Assembly: GCF_025061645.1 (NCBI RefSeq)
Contig: NZ_JANYMP010000021.1
Coordinates: 1 to 64,000 of the forward strand
DNA length: 64,000 nt
Direction of reading: 5' to 3'
Source: Umezawaea endophytica
Lineage (GTDB): Bacteria; Actinomycetota; Actinomycetes; Mycobacteriales; Pseudonocardiaceae
Positions 49,527-58,964 of the stretch are shown here, in pieces. Position 1 is the first letter of the stretch. Each line of letters starts with the position of its first letter. The position numbers were made by a program, and so were the translations under genes. The notes under the pieces are model-generated. The model was not told the origin of the DNA. It did no database searches and saw only the letters and a program-made list of their open reading frames with translations.

Positions 49527-50551
49527 TGCTGAACAAACTTCCCCCGGTCGTCGTGCACCTGCTGGCGGCGCTGGGTTGCCTGGTGCTGCTGGTGCTGCTC
49601 ACGTTCGCCGCAGACCCGTTCACGAACCTGCGGATCGCGACCGTCGGCTACTACCTGATCGCGGTGGCCGGGCTGGCGCTGCTGACCGGGTTCAACGGGC
49701 AGGTGTCGTTGGGGCACGGCGCTTTCATGTTCATCGGCGCGTACACGGTCGCGCTGCTGGTGAAGCGGGTGCCCGCGTTCCCGATCTGGGCCGACCTGCT
49801 GCTGGCCACGGTCGCGGGCGGTGTCGCCGGACTGCTGGCGGGCGCCGCGGCGGCCCGGTTGCGCGGGCCCTACCTGGCGGGCGCGACGCTGGCGCTGGCC
49901 GTGGGCCTGCCCGCCGTGACCCAGCGGTTCCCGGAACTGCTCGCGGGCAGCAACGGGTTGAGCTTCACGGTCAACAGCCAGCCCGCCGGGCTGGTCGGCA
50001 CGATCCCGTCGACCCAGTGGCAGGCCTGGATCGTGTGGCTGGCGGTGCTGCTGGCGCTGGTCGTGCTGGCGAACCTGGCGCGCGGCAAGCTCGGCCGGAC
50101 GCTGCGGGCGGTGCGCGACGACGAGGTCGCCGCGTCACTGGCCGGTGTCCACGTGGGACGGACGAAGATCCTGGCGTTCCTGGTGAGTTCGGCGTGCGGC
50201 GGGCTCGCAGGCGGCTTGCAGGCGTTCCTGCTCGGCACGGCCGCGCCCGGCTCGTTCACCGTGGCGCTGTCGCTGAGCCTGTTGGCGGCGCTGGTGCTCG
50301 GCGGGCTGGGCAGCCTGTGGGGCGCGCTGTGGGGCGCCATCGCGCTCGTCTACTTCCAGGTGTGGACCGACGACATCGCCGAGGTGCTGAGCCTGCGCAG
50401 CGACATCTCCGACAACCTCCCGCTCGCCCTGTACGGCGTGGTGCTCATCGTGGTCGTCCTCGCCTTCCCGGCGGGGATCCAAGGCGGGCTGCGCAAGTTG
50501 TGGGTCCGGGTACGACGCCCGGTCCCTTCTCAACGAGGAGAAGCATCATGA
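49526..50551 (+). CDS. livM: LIV-type ABC permease LivM
   Basis: A 341-residue permease with about ten helices. LLTGFNGQVSLGHGAFMFIGAYTVALL is the characteristic LivM segment, and RTLRAVRDDEVAASLAGV is the ATPase-contact loop. It overlaps livH at the start and the binding-protein gene at the end (ATGA), so the operon is tightly coupled. Confidence 0.92.
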   Translation: MLNKLPPVVVHLLAALGCLVLLVLLTFAADPFTNLRIATVGYYLIAVAGLALLTGFNGQVSLGHGAFMFIGAYTVALLVKRVPAFPIWADLLLATVAGGVAGLLAGAAAARLRGPYLAGATLALAVGLPAVTQRFPELLAGSNGLSFTVNSQPAGLVGTIPSTQWQAWIVWLAVLLALVVLANLARGKLGRTLRAVRDDEVAASLAGVHVGRTKILAFLVSSACGGLAGGLQAFLLGTAAPGSFTVALSLSLLAALVLGGLGSLWGALWGAIALVYFQVWTDDIAEVLSLRSDISDNLPLALYGVVLIVVVLAFPAGIQGGLRKLWVRVRRPVPSQRGEAS

Positions 50552-51867
50552 GAAGCAGTCGATCCGTCACCGCGGTCGCGCTGGCCTCCGCGCTGGTGCT
50601 CGCCGCGTGCGGCGGCGCGGGCGAGACGCCTGCCAACAACGGCGGCGCCAAGAGCGGTGAACCCGCGCCCGGCGTCACCGACACCGAGGTCGTCATCGGC
50701 TCGCACCACCCGCTGACGGGTCCGGCCGCGCCGGGCTACAGCAAGATCTCCGTGGGTGCCAGGGCCGTCTACGACTACATCAACGACGGCGGCGGGGTCA
50801 ACGGCCGCAAGATCACCTACAAGGTCGAGGACGACGGCTACAACCCGACCAAGACGGTCGAGGTCGTGAAGAAGCTGGTGCTGGAGGACAAGGTCTTCGC
50901 GATCGTCGGCGGGCTGGGCACGCCGACGCACTCGAAGGTACTGGACTACCTCACCACCGAGGGTGTGCCGGACGTGCTGGTGTCCTCGGGCGCGCTGATG
51001 TGGAACGCGCCGGAGAAGCACCCGAACACCTTCGGCTACCAGCTCGACTACACCCGCGAGGGCAAGATCCAGGGCAAGTTCATCAAGGAGAAGCTGGCGG
51101 GCAAGAAGGTCGGGCTGCTGGTGCAGAACGACGACATCGGCACGGACACGCAGAAGGGGCTCGACCAGTTCATCAAGGACCAGATCGTGGAGCGCAAGAC
51201 CTACGACCCGGCCAACACCGACGTGACGCCGCAGATCTCGGCGTTGCAGGCGGCGGGCGCGGAGGTCGTGGTGTGCGAGTGCATCCCGGCGTTCACGGCG
51301 CTGACGATCCTGACCTCGTTGAAGATCGGCTACAAGCCGCAGCTCATGGTGAGCAGCATCGGCGCCGACCCGGCGACGTTGACCGGGCTCGTGGAGCAGT
51401 TCGCGAAGCAGGGCGGCACGCAGGTGTCCGGCGGGGCGCTGCTGACCGGCATCATGGGCACCCGGTACCTGCCGAGCGTGCGCGGCGCCAGCGACCCGTG
51501 GACCGAGTTCTTCAAGGGGATCCACGACAAGTACATCCCGCAGGAGCCGTTCACCGACACGATGGTCTACGGGATGGTGCAGGCGTACACGTTCAGCCAG
51601 GCGCTCAAGGCCGCGGGCAAGGACCTGACCCGGCAGAAGCTCCTCGACGCCATGTCCTCCGGTGAGCTGAAGGGCCCCGGTCTCACGCCGTTCGCCTACA
51701 GCAAGGACGACCACGCCGGGTACACCGGCGCGCTGGTGTTCCAGATCGCCGCCGACGGCAGCGTGAACACGCTGGAGGAGGCCATGACCACGGACACGGA
51801 ATCCGGTGAGGTGAAGGCCGTCGACGACAAGAGGCCCACCCCGCAGGAGGTCAAACTGGTGGGCTAG
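50548..51867 (+). CDS. LIV-type periplasmic-binding lipoprotein
   Basis: A 439-residue lipoprotein. The signal peptide ends in the lipobox LVLAACGG, with lipidated Cys near residue 21. The mature part has the receptor fold of Leu/Ile/Val-binding proteins (VVIGSHHPLTGPAAPGYSKI, NGRKITYKVEDDGYNPTKTVE, FAIVGGLGTPTHSKV). It captures the substrate outside the membrane and delivers it to LivH/LivM. ATG 50548 overlaps the livM stop. Ligand identity is not readable from sequence. Confidence 0.92.
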   Translation: MRSSRSVTAVALASALVLAACGGAGETPANNGGAKSGEPAPGVTDTEVVIGSHHPLTGPAAPGYSKISVGARAVYDYINDGGGVNGRKITYKVEDDGYNPTKTVEVVKKLVLEDKVFAIVGGLGTPTHSKVLDYLTTEGVPDVLVSSGALMWNAPEKHPNTFGYQLDYTREGKIQGKFIKEKLAGKKVGLLVQNDDIGTDTQKGLDQFIKDQIVERKTYDPANTDVTPQISALQAAGAEVVVCECIPAFTALTILTSLKIGYKPQLMVSSIGADPATLTGLVEQFAKQGGTQVSGGALLTGIMGTRYLPSVRGASDPWTEFFKGIHDKYIPQEPFTDTMVYGMVQAYTFSQALKAAGKDLTRQKLLDAMSSGELKGPGLTPFAYSKDDHAGYTGALVFQIAADGSVNTLEEAMTTDTESGEVKAVDDKRPTPQEVKLVG

Positions 51868-51985
51868 TGGTTCCACCGATGCGGGGCCCTCGATCGGGGC
51901 AGCAGGATGACACGTGTCGGTAACCGTTGTGGCACAACGAGTTACCGGCACTGTCCCTCCTCAACGATTCGGGGTGTACAACGAC

Positions 51986-52858
51986 GTGCAGCTTCGCAGC
52001 GTTTTCACGACGGTGACCCTGACAGCGGCGCTACTCGGCGCCGCCGTCACGGCCTCCCCTGCCAGTGCCGCGGAAAACCCCTACGAGCGCGGCCCCGCAC
52101 CGACCAACTCGAGCATCGAGGCGTCCCGCGGCTCGTTCGCGACCTCCTCGACGTCGGTGTCGTCCCTGTCCGTCACCGGTTTCGGCGGTGGCACCATCTA
52201 CTACCCGACCAGCACGGCCTCCGGCACGTTCGGCGCGGTCGCCATCTCCCCCGGCTACACCGGCACCCAGTCCTCGATCTCCTGGCTGGGCCCACGGCTC
52301 GCCTCGCAGGGCTTCGTGGTGTTCACCATCGACACCAACACCACGCTGGACCAACCGGACAGCCGGGCCTCGCAGTTGTTGGCGGCGCTGGACTACCTGA
52401 CCCAGCGCAGCACGGTCCGCACCCGGATCGACTCCACGCGACTCGGCGTGATGGGGCATTCGATGGGTGGTGGCGGCACCCTGCGCGCCGCCGCCCAGCG
52501 CCCCGCCCTGCAAGCGGCGATCCCGCTGACCGGCTGGCACACCGACAAGACGTGGGGTGACGTCCGCGTGCCGACCCTGGTGATCGGCGCCGACGGCGAC
52601 ACGATCGCCCCGGTGGCCTCGCACTCGTCGCCGTTCTACAACAGCCTTCCGTCCACTTTGGACAAGGCTTATCTGGAGCTGCGCGGCGCTTCGCACTTCA
52701 CGCCGAACTCGTCGAACACGACGATCGCGAAGTACAGCATCTCGTGGCTCAAGCGCTTCATCGACAACGACACCCGGTACGAGCAGTTCCTCTGCCCGGC
52801 ACCGTCGACGAGCTTGACGATCGCGGAGTACCGGGACACCTGCCCGCACTCCTCCTGA
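51986..52858 (+). CDS. Secreted cutinase/polyester hydrolase (PET hydrolase-like)
   Basis: A 290-residue secreted serine hydrolase highly similar in pattern to actinobacterial cutinases and leaf-compost cutinase (LCC). After a signal peptide ending ASPASA, the mature enzyme begins [17 protein letters not shown]. The nucleophile is S159 in GHSMGGGG, the acid D205 in GADGDTIAP and the base H237 in GASHFTPN. The oxyanion tyrosine lies in [10 protein letters not shown], the substrate Trp in [10 protein letters not shown], and two late cysteines can form the C-terminal disulfide. GTG 51986 is the last start compatible with the signal peptide; GTG 51974 and 51914 are alternatives. Members cleave cutin, polyesters and triacylglycerols; PET activity is possible but unproven. 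Confidence 0.9.
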   Translation: MQLRSVFTTVTLTAALLGAAVTASPASAAENPYERGPAPTNSSIEASRGSFATSSTSVSSLSVTGFGGGTIYYPTSTASGTFGAVAISPGYTGTQSSISWLGPRLASQGFVVFTIDTNTTLDQPDSRASQLLAALDYLTQRSTVRTRIDSTRLGVMGHSMGGGGTLRAAAQRPALQAAIPLTGWHTDKTWGDVRVPTLVIGADGDTIAPVASHSSPFYNSLPSTLDKAYLELRGASHFTPNSSNTTIAKYSISWLKRFIDNDTRYEQFLCPAPSTSLTIAEYRDTCPHSS

Positions 52859-52862
52859 TCGT

Positions 52863-52921
52863 CACGCCGAGACCGGGGTCCCGCCGCAAGCGCAGGCGGC
52901 GGGGCGCCGGTCTTCGGCGTG
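52863..52921. terminator. Large hairpin after cutinase gene
   Basis: CACGCCGA-GACCGG (52863-52876) pairs with CCGGTC-TTCGGCGTG (52907-52921), leaving one bulged base. The inner part CCGCCGC/GGCGGCGG adds a further stem. It follows the cutinase stop by 4 bases and is a likely terminator. Confidence 0.6.
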
Positions 52922-52997
52922 CCGCGGGTGCGGAACGCGCCACCCGTCTGGAAGTCTCGGTCACCGCACCACCTCCGCTCCAGGAAGAGGCCGAGCA

Positions 52998-53795
52998 GTG
53001 ACACGCACCTACCTGCGCTACGTGGCGCTCGGGGACAGCCAGACCGAGGGCATGAACGACGGCGACGACACCGGCGGCTACCGGGGCTGGGCGGACCGCC
53101 TGGCCGAACAGCTCGCCGCCGCGGACCCGCGGGTGCGCTACGCCAACCTCGCGGTGCGGGGCCGGACCGCCCACCAAGTGCGTGCCGAGCAACTCCCCGT
53201 GGCGCTGGACCTGCGACCCGACCTGGCCACGGTGATGATCGGGATGAACGACCTGCTCCGGCCCCGGTTCCACGCCACCTCCGTGGCACGTCACCACGAG
53301 CACATCTTCGAGGCCCTCACCGGCCAGGGCGCCCACGTCGTCACCTTCCGGTTTCCCGACCCCGGCCTCCTGGTACCCGCCGCGCGCTGGCTCACCAGGC
53401 GGACGCACGAGCTCAACGCCCGCGTCCGGGAAGCGGCCGACCGGCACGGCGCCACCGTCGTGGACCTCTTCGCGCACCCGGTCTGCACGGACCCCCGGCT
53501 GTGGAGCGCGGACCGGTTGCACCTCAACGCGCTCGGCCACTCCGTGCTCGCCGCCGCCGTCGCCCACGCGCTCGACCTGCCCGGCAGCGACGTCGCGTGG
53601 TCGAATCCCCTGGACCCGCTGGAGCGACCCACGTCCTGGCGGCGTGCGGGAACCGAACTGCGGTGGGCGACGGGTTTCGTCGGACCGTGGCTCGTCCGGC
53701 GCGCCTTCGGCCGTTCCTCCAGCGACGGGCGCACCGCGAAACGCCCCGTGCTCACCCCCGTGGGTCCACGACCGGAACGCGACCACGTCTCCTGA
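52998..53795 (+). CDS. SGNH/GDSL-type hydrolase
   Basis: A 265-residue esterase/lipase-like enzyme. Block I is GDSQTEG with the nucleophile Ser, block II has a Gly in AVRGRTA, block III is MIGMNDLL, and block V is DRLHLNALGH with the catalytic Asp and His. Compared with typical GDSL enzymes (about 200-230 residues) it has an extra C-terminal stretch of about 60 residues. It has no signal peptide. The substrate is unknown. GTG 52998 is preceded by GAGG. Confidence 0.9.
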   Translation: MTRTYLRYVALGDSQTEGMNDGDDTGGYRGWADRLAEQLAAADPRVRYANLAVRGRTAHQVRAEQLPVALDLRPDLATVMIGMNDLLRPRFHATSVARHHEHIFEALTGQGAHVVTFRFPDPGLLVPAARWLTRRTHELNARVREAADRHGATVVDLFAHPVCTDPRLWSADRLHLNALGHSVLAAAVAHALDLPGSDVAWSNPLDPLERPTSWRRAGTELRWATGFVGPWLVRRAFGRSSSDGRTAKRPVLTPVGPRPERDHVS

Positions 53796-53888
53796 GCACG
53801 GGGTCGAAGGCGGCCCCATGGCGGTACTCCTCGTCGTGCTCGCCCAGCACCATGTCCTTCTGGGCGACCGCTGGCCAAGGGGGACTGC

Positions 53889-55022
53889 ATGGGCAACCTC
53901 TTCACCCTGTGGAGAGATCGCATCGACACCAACAGCAGGCGTGCCGTCGACGTCTACACGCGGGAACTCCCCGATTTCCGGAAGATCGCGGACGATTCCA
54001 GGGCCCGTGCCGCGATCGTGGACTTCGCCGTGTTCCTGCGGGAGCGGACGGTCGCGCTGGCGACCGAGAACAAGGCCTTCACCGAGGACGACCTGGCTTT
54101 CCTCGCGTCGGCCGGACGTGCTCGGGCCGAAGGCGGGCTCTCGCTGGCCTCCCAGCGCCACGTCCTGCTCCTGCACACCTCGCTCACCTTGAAGGAGGTG
54201 CACGAGGCGGCCGATCCGCACGACCTCGACGACGTCATGCACACGCTCGCCTGGCTGCCTCCACAGGGACTGGCCGCGCAAACCGCCTACACCCGCGGGT
54301 TCCTCACCGGGCAGGAAGCGGTGGTGCCGGTCGTCGACCGCGTCCGGATGCTCGCGGACACGCTGCTCACCGACGACCCGGTCGCCGCGGAGATGGCCAG
54401 GAGCCTGGCCATGGACGTGCCGGACCGCTGGGTCGTGGTGGTCGTGCGGATCCCCCCTGGACACCCGACCAGCACGGACGTCCTCGACCACCTGCTGGCA
54501 CGCCACTGGACACCGGTCCGCTGGGAGGAACCCGGCGAGTTCGTCGCGCTGGTACCGGACAGCGGGTCCCAGGACCTCGCCGTCGTCCAGGACTTCGCCG
54601 ACGGCGTGGGACTCCCGTGCGCGGTCGGTGCCGCGCGAGGCCGGACCGGCGGGCTCGCCGCGACGTTCGCGCGAGCACGGCAGGTCAGCCGGGCCGCACC
54701 CGTCCGGCGCGGGCCGAACACCGTGCACCACCTGACCGACCTGTTCGCCGAGGTCGGCGCCGCGCGCATCCCACCGGTCGACCGGTGGCTCCGCGAGGTG
54801 GCGGACCGGCTCGCCGCCGGTCCGGACCTGGTGGCGACGCTCGACGCCTTCTACCGCAACGACATGGCCAGGACGAGGACGGCAGCGGCGTTGGGCGTCC
54901 ACCCCCGGACGCTGGAGTACCGGCTGCGGCGCGTCCAGGACCTCACCGGACTGGACCCGGCCTCGGTACGGGGTGTCCGGGTCCTGAGCACCACCGTGAC
55001 CCGCGTCCTCGCGGCCGGCTGA
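53889..55022 (+). CDS. PucR-type regulator, copy 1
   Basis: A 377-residue regulator with a PucR C-terminal helix-turn-helix (MARTRTAAALGVHPRTLEYRLRRVQDLTGLDP, about 320-350). The preceding 300 residues resemble GGDEF-like/CdaR sensory regions but have no enzyme motif. It is followed after 10 bases by a paralogue with 50% or more similar residues by eye, so the pair is a tandem duplication. Targets are unknown; nearby metabolic genes are the SGNH hydrolase and the cutinase. Confidence 0.85.
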   Translation: MGNLFTLWRDRIDTNSRRAVDVYTRELPDFRKIADDSRARAAIVDFAVFLRERTVALATENKAFTEDDLAFLASAGRARAEGGLSLASQRHVLLLHTSLTLKEVHEAADPHDLDDVMHTLAWLPPQGLAAQTAYTRGFLTGQEAVVPVVDRVRMLADTLLTDDPVAAEMARSLAMDVPDRWVVVVVRIPPGHPTSTDVLDHLLARHWTPVRWEEPGEFVALVPDSGSQDLAVVQDFADGVGLPCAVGAARGRTGGLAATFARARQVSRAAPVRRGPNTVHHLTDLFAEVGAARIPPVDRWLREVADRLAAGPDLVATLDAFYRNDMARTRTAAALGVHPRTLEYRLRRVQDLTGLDPASVRGVRVLSTTVTRVLAAG

Positions 55023-55032
55023 AGGAGGGGCT

Positions 55033-56172
55033 GTGAGCGATCTCCTCGGCCTGCTGGGACGACGGGTGCCCGCCAACGCCCGACGGGTCGTCGAGATCTG
55101 CGCCGACGACCTGCCGGAGTACGCCGCCGCCGCGAGCGACCCCCGCGAGTACGCGGACATGCTCGACTTCGCGGTGTTCATCCGGCGGCGCACCATCGAC
55201 CTCGTCGCGGGCGACGAGCCCTTGACCGATGACGACCTCGCGGTGGTCGCGGCCACCGGGGAACGACGTGGTGAGACTGGTCTGTCCCGAACGGCCCTGC
55301 GCCGCCTGCTCGCGCTGCACGCGAGCGCCACCCTCAACGAGATCCAGGAGGCGTCCGGTCCCCACGACCTCCCCGTGACCATGCGCGTGCTCGGCTGGCT
55401 TGGACCGCAGGGAGCGGCTGCCCAGCAGGCGTACACCCTCGGGTTCCTCAAGGGGCAGAAGCGTTTCCTGCCGGTCGTCGCCAGGGTGCGGCAGTTCGCC
55501 GAGATGGTGCTCGCGGGCGAGGCCGCCGCCCTCGCCGGCGGTCGGGACCTGGGCATCCACGTGCCCGACTCGTACCAGGTGGTCGTCGCACGAGTCCCGG
55601 ACGTGGACGCCGAGACGTCGGCCGAGGTCGTCCACGCCGTCTGGCACCGGTACGGCGTCCCGGCCACCTGGTGCGCGCCAGACGAGTTCGTGGCGCTGGT
55701 CCCGGTCGAGCCGCAGACCGACGCCGCCGGGCTGATCAGGGACCTCGCCGAGATCACCGGTCGGCCGTTCGCCACGGGCACGGCCACCGGTCCGGCCGCG
55801 GCGCTCTCCGAGGCCTTCGCGCTGGCGCGGCGGGTCAGCCGGGTGACCCGCGTCGAGACCGCGCCGGGGTACCTGCACACCGCGGCCGACGTGTTCCTCG
55901 AACTCGGCGCCGCGGACCTGCCGGAGATCGACCGGTGGCTGCACCACCTGGCGCGGCGCCTGACCGGCGGCCCCGACCTGGTGGGCACCCTGGACGCGTA
56001 CTACCGCCACGACCTGAACCGGGTACGGGCGGCCACGGCGCTGCGCATCCATCCCCGGACCCTGGACTACCGGCTCCGAAGGGTCCACGAGCTGGCCGGG
56101 ATCGACCCGGCGGGCACCCACGGGATCCGGGTGCTGAGCACAGTCGTGTCGCGGGTCCTGGCAGGCCGCTGA
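55033..56172 (+). CDS. PucR-type regulator, copy 2
   Basis: A 379-residue paralogue of the preceding protein. The helix-turn-helix is NRVRAATALRIHPRTLDYRLRRVHELAGIDP, and the shared segments include DFAVFIRRRTIDL and AQQAYTLGFLKGQ. GTG 55033 follows GGAGGGGC. Both genes probably form one transcription unit ending at the hairpin 56194-56229. Tandem PucR copies may bind as heteromers. Confidence 0.85.
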   Translation: MSDLLGLLGRRVPANARRVVEICADDLPEYAAAASDPREYADMLDFAVFIRRRTIDLVAGDEPLTDDDLAVVAATGERRGETGLSRTALRRLLALHASATLNEIQEASGPHDLPVTMRVLGWLGPQGAAAQQAYTLGFLKGQKRFLPVVARVRQFAEMVLAGEAAALAGGRDLGIHVPDSYQVVVARVPDVDAETSAEVVHAVWHRYGVPATWCAPDEFVALVPVEPQTDAAGLIRDLAEITGRPFATGTATGPAAALSEAFALARRVSRVTRVETAPGYLHTAADVFLELGAADLPEIDRWLHHLARRLTGGPDLVGTLDAYYRHDLNRVRAATALRIHPRTLDYRLRRVHELAGIDPAGTHGIRVLSTVVSRVLAGR

Positions 56173-56193
56173 GACCGCCAGTAACGCAGGGCG

Positions 56194-56229
56194 AGGCCCT
56201 TCACCGGGTCGGGAACCGGTGAAGGGCCT
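56194..56229. terminator. Terminator between PucR pair and secreted protein gene
   Basis: AGGCCCTTCACCGG (56194-56207) pairs perfectly with CCGGTGAAGGGCCT (56216-56229) around an 8-base loop. It lies between convergent genes and can end both. Confidence 0.8.
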
Positions 56230-56239
56230 CCTCGACTCG

Positions 56240-56650
56240 TCAGACCTTCGCGAGCCGGTACTCGTAGGGGGAGGACCCCGGTGAGGCCGAGCAGTTGCTG
56301 CCCTGGCGCGAAGCGGTGTACGTGTAGCCGGACGGGATCCCGCACGCCCACACGCCGGTCAGGTTGACGTTCACGGCGTCGAGCAGGAAGTACTCGTAGC
56401 GGAACGCGCAGTTGGTGTTGACCCGCACGGACGACCAGGTGTAGCCGGCCGGGACCGTGCAAGCCCAGGTGCGGTGGCTGGCGATCCCCACCTCCTGGAC
56501 CGCGGCGGGCGAGGAGGTCGTCTGCTGAGCGGCGGCGGTCGAACCGCCGATCACGATCGAGGCCGCGATGGCGGCGGTCACGCCGAGCGACGCGCCGAGG
56601 CGTCCGAGCACTGATCCGGTCACGTTTCTCCTTGTCGGGATGGCGTTCAC
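56240..56650 (-). CDS. Small secreted protein with two Cys-rich repeats
   Basis: A 136-residue exported protein. The signal peptide (about 1-41) ends in GGSTAAA. The mature part has two similar units of about 33 residues, each starting WAC(T/G)(V/I)P(A/S)GYT and carrying two Cys (TWACTVPAGYTWSS... NTNC and VWACGIPSGYTYTA... GSNC), so two disulfides are likely. No enzyme motif; possibly a wall-binding or inhibitor protein. ATG 56650 is followed by a positively charged n-region. Confidence 0.7.
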   Translation of the reverse strand: MNAIPTRRNVTGSVLGRLGASLGVTAAIAASIVIGGSTAAAQQTTSSPAAVQEVGIASHRTWACTVPAGYTWSSVRVNTNCAFRYEYFLLDAVNVNLTGVWACGIPSGYTYTASRQGSNCSASPGSSPYEYRLAKV

Positions 56651-56851
56651 GCGGGCAGGGTCGAAGCCTCCCAGCGCAGCGGCGCGGCGTCTTCGTCGAA
56701 GCGCGAGAACCCGGCCCGGAACCGGAGCCCGTTTTCACGCGGAACCGAAACCGGTCCGGCACGAGGACCACGTGAGGTCACCCCCTTGCGCGCCCTAGAG
56801 GTCTAGACCACACTTCCGGTCACCTGGCCGCCGCCACGACCGGATCGAGGG

Positions 56852-58879
56852 ATGATGGGCAGATTCTCCTTGTTGGCCCTGGGGACGGCCGCGGTCGTCG
56901 CGGCCGGGTTGTTGGTGTCCGCCGGGTCGGCTGTCGCGGCTGGGCCGTCCGCGGCGTTTCGCAAGGTGTCGGACTGGGGTACCGGGTTTTCCGGGGAGTA
57001 CACGGTCTTGAACTCCGGGTCCACGACGTTGAGCGGGTGGAAGGTGGAGTTCGACCTGCCAGCGGGTTCGGCGATCGGGAGTTTCTGGGACGCGGCCATG
57101 ACGCAGGTGGGCGGGCACTTCACGTTCACCGACAAGGGGTGGAACGGGACGCTCGCGCCTGGGCAGTCGGCGTCGTTCGGGTTCAACGGGGCGCCCGGTG
57201 GGGCGACCGCGGTGCCGTCCGGTTGCAAGCTGAACGGGAAGGCGTGTGACGGCACCACGCCGGAGGACGCGGTCGCGCCGTCCGTGCCGCAGAACGTGCG
57301 GTCCACGGCGAAGACGGCGAACACGGTGTCGTTGGCGTGGAACGCCTCCACGGACAACGTCGGGGTGACGGGCTACGAGGTCTACCGGGGTGGGCTGCCC
57401 GCGGCGACGGTGACGGGCACGACCGCGACCGTGGAAGGGCTGGCGCCGGACACGTCGTTCACGTTCACCGTGCGCGCCAAGGACGCCGCGGGGAACCTGT
57501 CGGCTGCCAGCGCGGCGGTGGTGGTGAAGACCGACGCGGGTGGTCAGCCGCCTGCCGGGTGGCACCCGTCGTACCTGTCGGTCGGCACCGTCTACGAGCC
57601 GTTCGACGGCACGGACCGGTTCTTCACCAAGGTGAAGCCGCGTTTCCCGGCGGGGAAGAACGTCGACTACGGGTACCTGTACCTCAACGGCGGCCAGCAG
57701 ATCGGCGAGTGGAAGTCGCGTGCCGAGCGGCTCGCGGGCAAGAGCAAGGCGAACGGGCTCACGCCGGTGTTCGTGGTGTACGCCATGGGCGGCAACAGCG
57801 ATCAGCCGAGCGTGATGTGGTCCAACCTCCAGAGCCCCTCGTACGTGAACCAGGTGTTCGGCGGGTTGAAGGAGATCGCGCAGACCGCGACGAACATCAT
57901 GGGGTCGGGCAAGGTCGGGTACGTGATCGAGCCGGACACGCTCGGGTACCTGCTCCAGCAGTACGCGGCCGGCTACGGCGGCGATCCCGACCGGATGCCC
58001 GCGGCGACCAGCGGGGCCTACGACTCCGGCGCGCTGGTGCGCGGCGTGGACCCGGACTTCCCGAACACGCTGACCGGGTTCGTGAAGGCGATGAACCACT
58101 CGCTGAAGAAGCACACGCCGAACAGCTTCCTGGGCTGGCAGCTCAACCTGTGGGCCGCGTCCGGCGCGCCGGGCAACGGGATCGTGCACTCCACCGAGGC
58201 GTTCGGGTTCGAGGCGGGCAAGCAGCGGATCGTCGACAACGCCCGCGCGAACGCCGGCTTCGCGTTGAAGGCGGGTGTCGGGTACGCGGCGGAGTTCGTG
58301 TCGATCGACAAGTACGGGCTCGACGCGATGTGCGCGGAGCCGAGCCTGGCGGCGGATCCGGCGCGGGCCACGTGGTTCTGGAACAACGACCTGTGGAACA
58401 ACTACCTGCTGTTCGCGAAGACGTTGAAGCAGACGTTGTCGTTGCCGGTGGTGCTGTGGCAGGTCCCGGTCGGCCACATCAACGGCACCACCCGCCCCAG
58501 TCCGGCGGAGTACAACGCGTCCGGCACGTTCCCGGCCCTGCCGAACGAGTCGCAGCGGTGCGAGGACTCCGCGTCGACGTTCTTCTTCGGCGACACGTTC
58601 ACGGCGACCGGTGGGCGGTTGGAGTACTTCACCCGCAACGAGTGGCGCGATCCGAAGCTGACGGTCAGCGGCAGCACGGTGACGTGGGGCTCGCACTTCC
58701 AGGAGGCGGCGGACGCGGGTGTCGTGTCGATCCTGATGGGCGCGGGTGTCGGCACCGCGACCCGCGGGGTGCCGCAGCCCGCCAACACCCCCGCCGTGCC
58801 GGTGGACGCGCCGACCGACGGGTACTACTGGATCACCCGCGTGCAGGAGTACTACGCGAACCCGGTGCCGGTGGGCTGA
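56852..58879 (+). CDS. Secreted CBM2-FN3 protein with unassigned C-terminal domain
   Basis: A 675-residue secreted protein. A signal peptide (1-29) precedes a family 2 carbohydrate-binding module (about 30-130: GEYTVLNSGSTTLSGWKVEF, then WNGTLAPGQSASFGFNG and CKLNGKAC) that normally binds cellulose or chitin. One FN3 domain follows (APSVPQNVRSTAKTAN... NVGVTGYEVYRGG). The last 430 residues start HPSYLSVGTVYEPF and contain YVIEPDTLGYLLQQY and FVSIDKYGLDAMCA, in a barrel-like alternation. No GH6, GH9 or GH5 catalytic signature was found, so the glycosidase family is not assigned. ATG 56852 and 56855 are both possible. Confidence 0.82.
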   Translation: MMGRFSLLALGTAAVVAAGLLVSAGSAVAAGPSAAFRKVSDWGTGFSGEYTVLNSGSTTLSGWKVEFDLPAGSAIGSFWDAAMTQVGGHFTFTDKGWNGTLAPGQSASFGFNGAPGGATAVPSGCKLNGKACDGTTPEDAVAPSVPQNVRSTAKTANTVSLAWNASTDNVGVTGYEVYRGGLPAATVTGTTATVEGLAPDTSFTFTVRAKDAAGNLSAASAAVVVKTDAGGQPPAGWHPSYLSVGTVYEPFDGTDRFFTKVKPRFPAGKNVDYGYLYLNGGQQIGEWKSRAERLAGKSKANGLTPVFVVYAMGGNSDQPSVMWSNLQSPSYVNQVFGGLKEIAQTATNIMGSGKVGYVIEPDTLGYLLQQYAAGYGGDPDRMPAATSGAYDSGALVRGVDPDFPNTLTGFVKAMNHSLKKHTPNSFLGWQLNLWAASGAPGNGIVHSTEAFGFEAGKQRIVDNARANAGFALKAGVGYAAEFVSIDKYGLDAMCAEPSLAADPARATWFWNNDLWNNYLLFAKTLKQTLSLPVVLWQVPVGHINGTTRPSPAEYNASGTFPALPNESQRCEDSASTFFFGDTFTATGGRLEYFTRNEWRDPKLTVSGSTVTWGSHFQEAADAGVVSILMGAGVGTATRGVPQPANTPAVPVDAPTDGYYWITRVQEYYANPVPVG

Positions 58880-58925
58880 CCGGCACGACCGCGTAGCGAG
58901 TGGCCTCCGAGTCGCGATCTACCCA

Positions 58926-58944
58926 GGGGCGGGACGGCCGCCCC
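58926..58944. terminator. Short GC hairpin
   Basis: GGGGCGG (58926-58932) pairs with CCGCCCC (58938-58944) between the CBM2 gene and the DUF4082 gene. It is weak as a terminator and could act in the leader of the downstream gene. Confidence 0.35.
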
Positions 58945-58964
58945 GTCGACGCCGAGGAGGGCGC

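Noticed and set aside
52758-55988. 1076-codon minus-strand frame
   Set aside because: A shadow of the SGNH and PucR genes, with no domain similarity.
56852-58879. GH6 or GH9 cellulase assignment
   Set aside because: The CBM2 and FN3 domains are clear, but none of the catalytic signatures of those families was seen.
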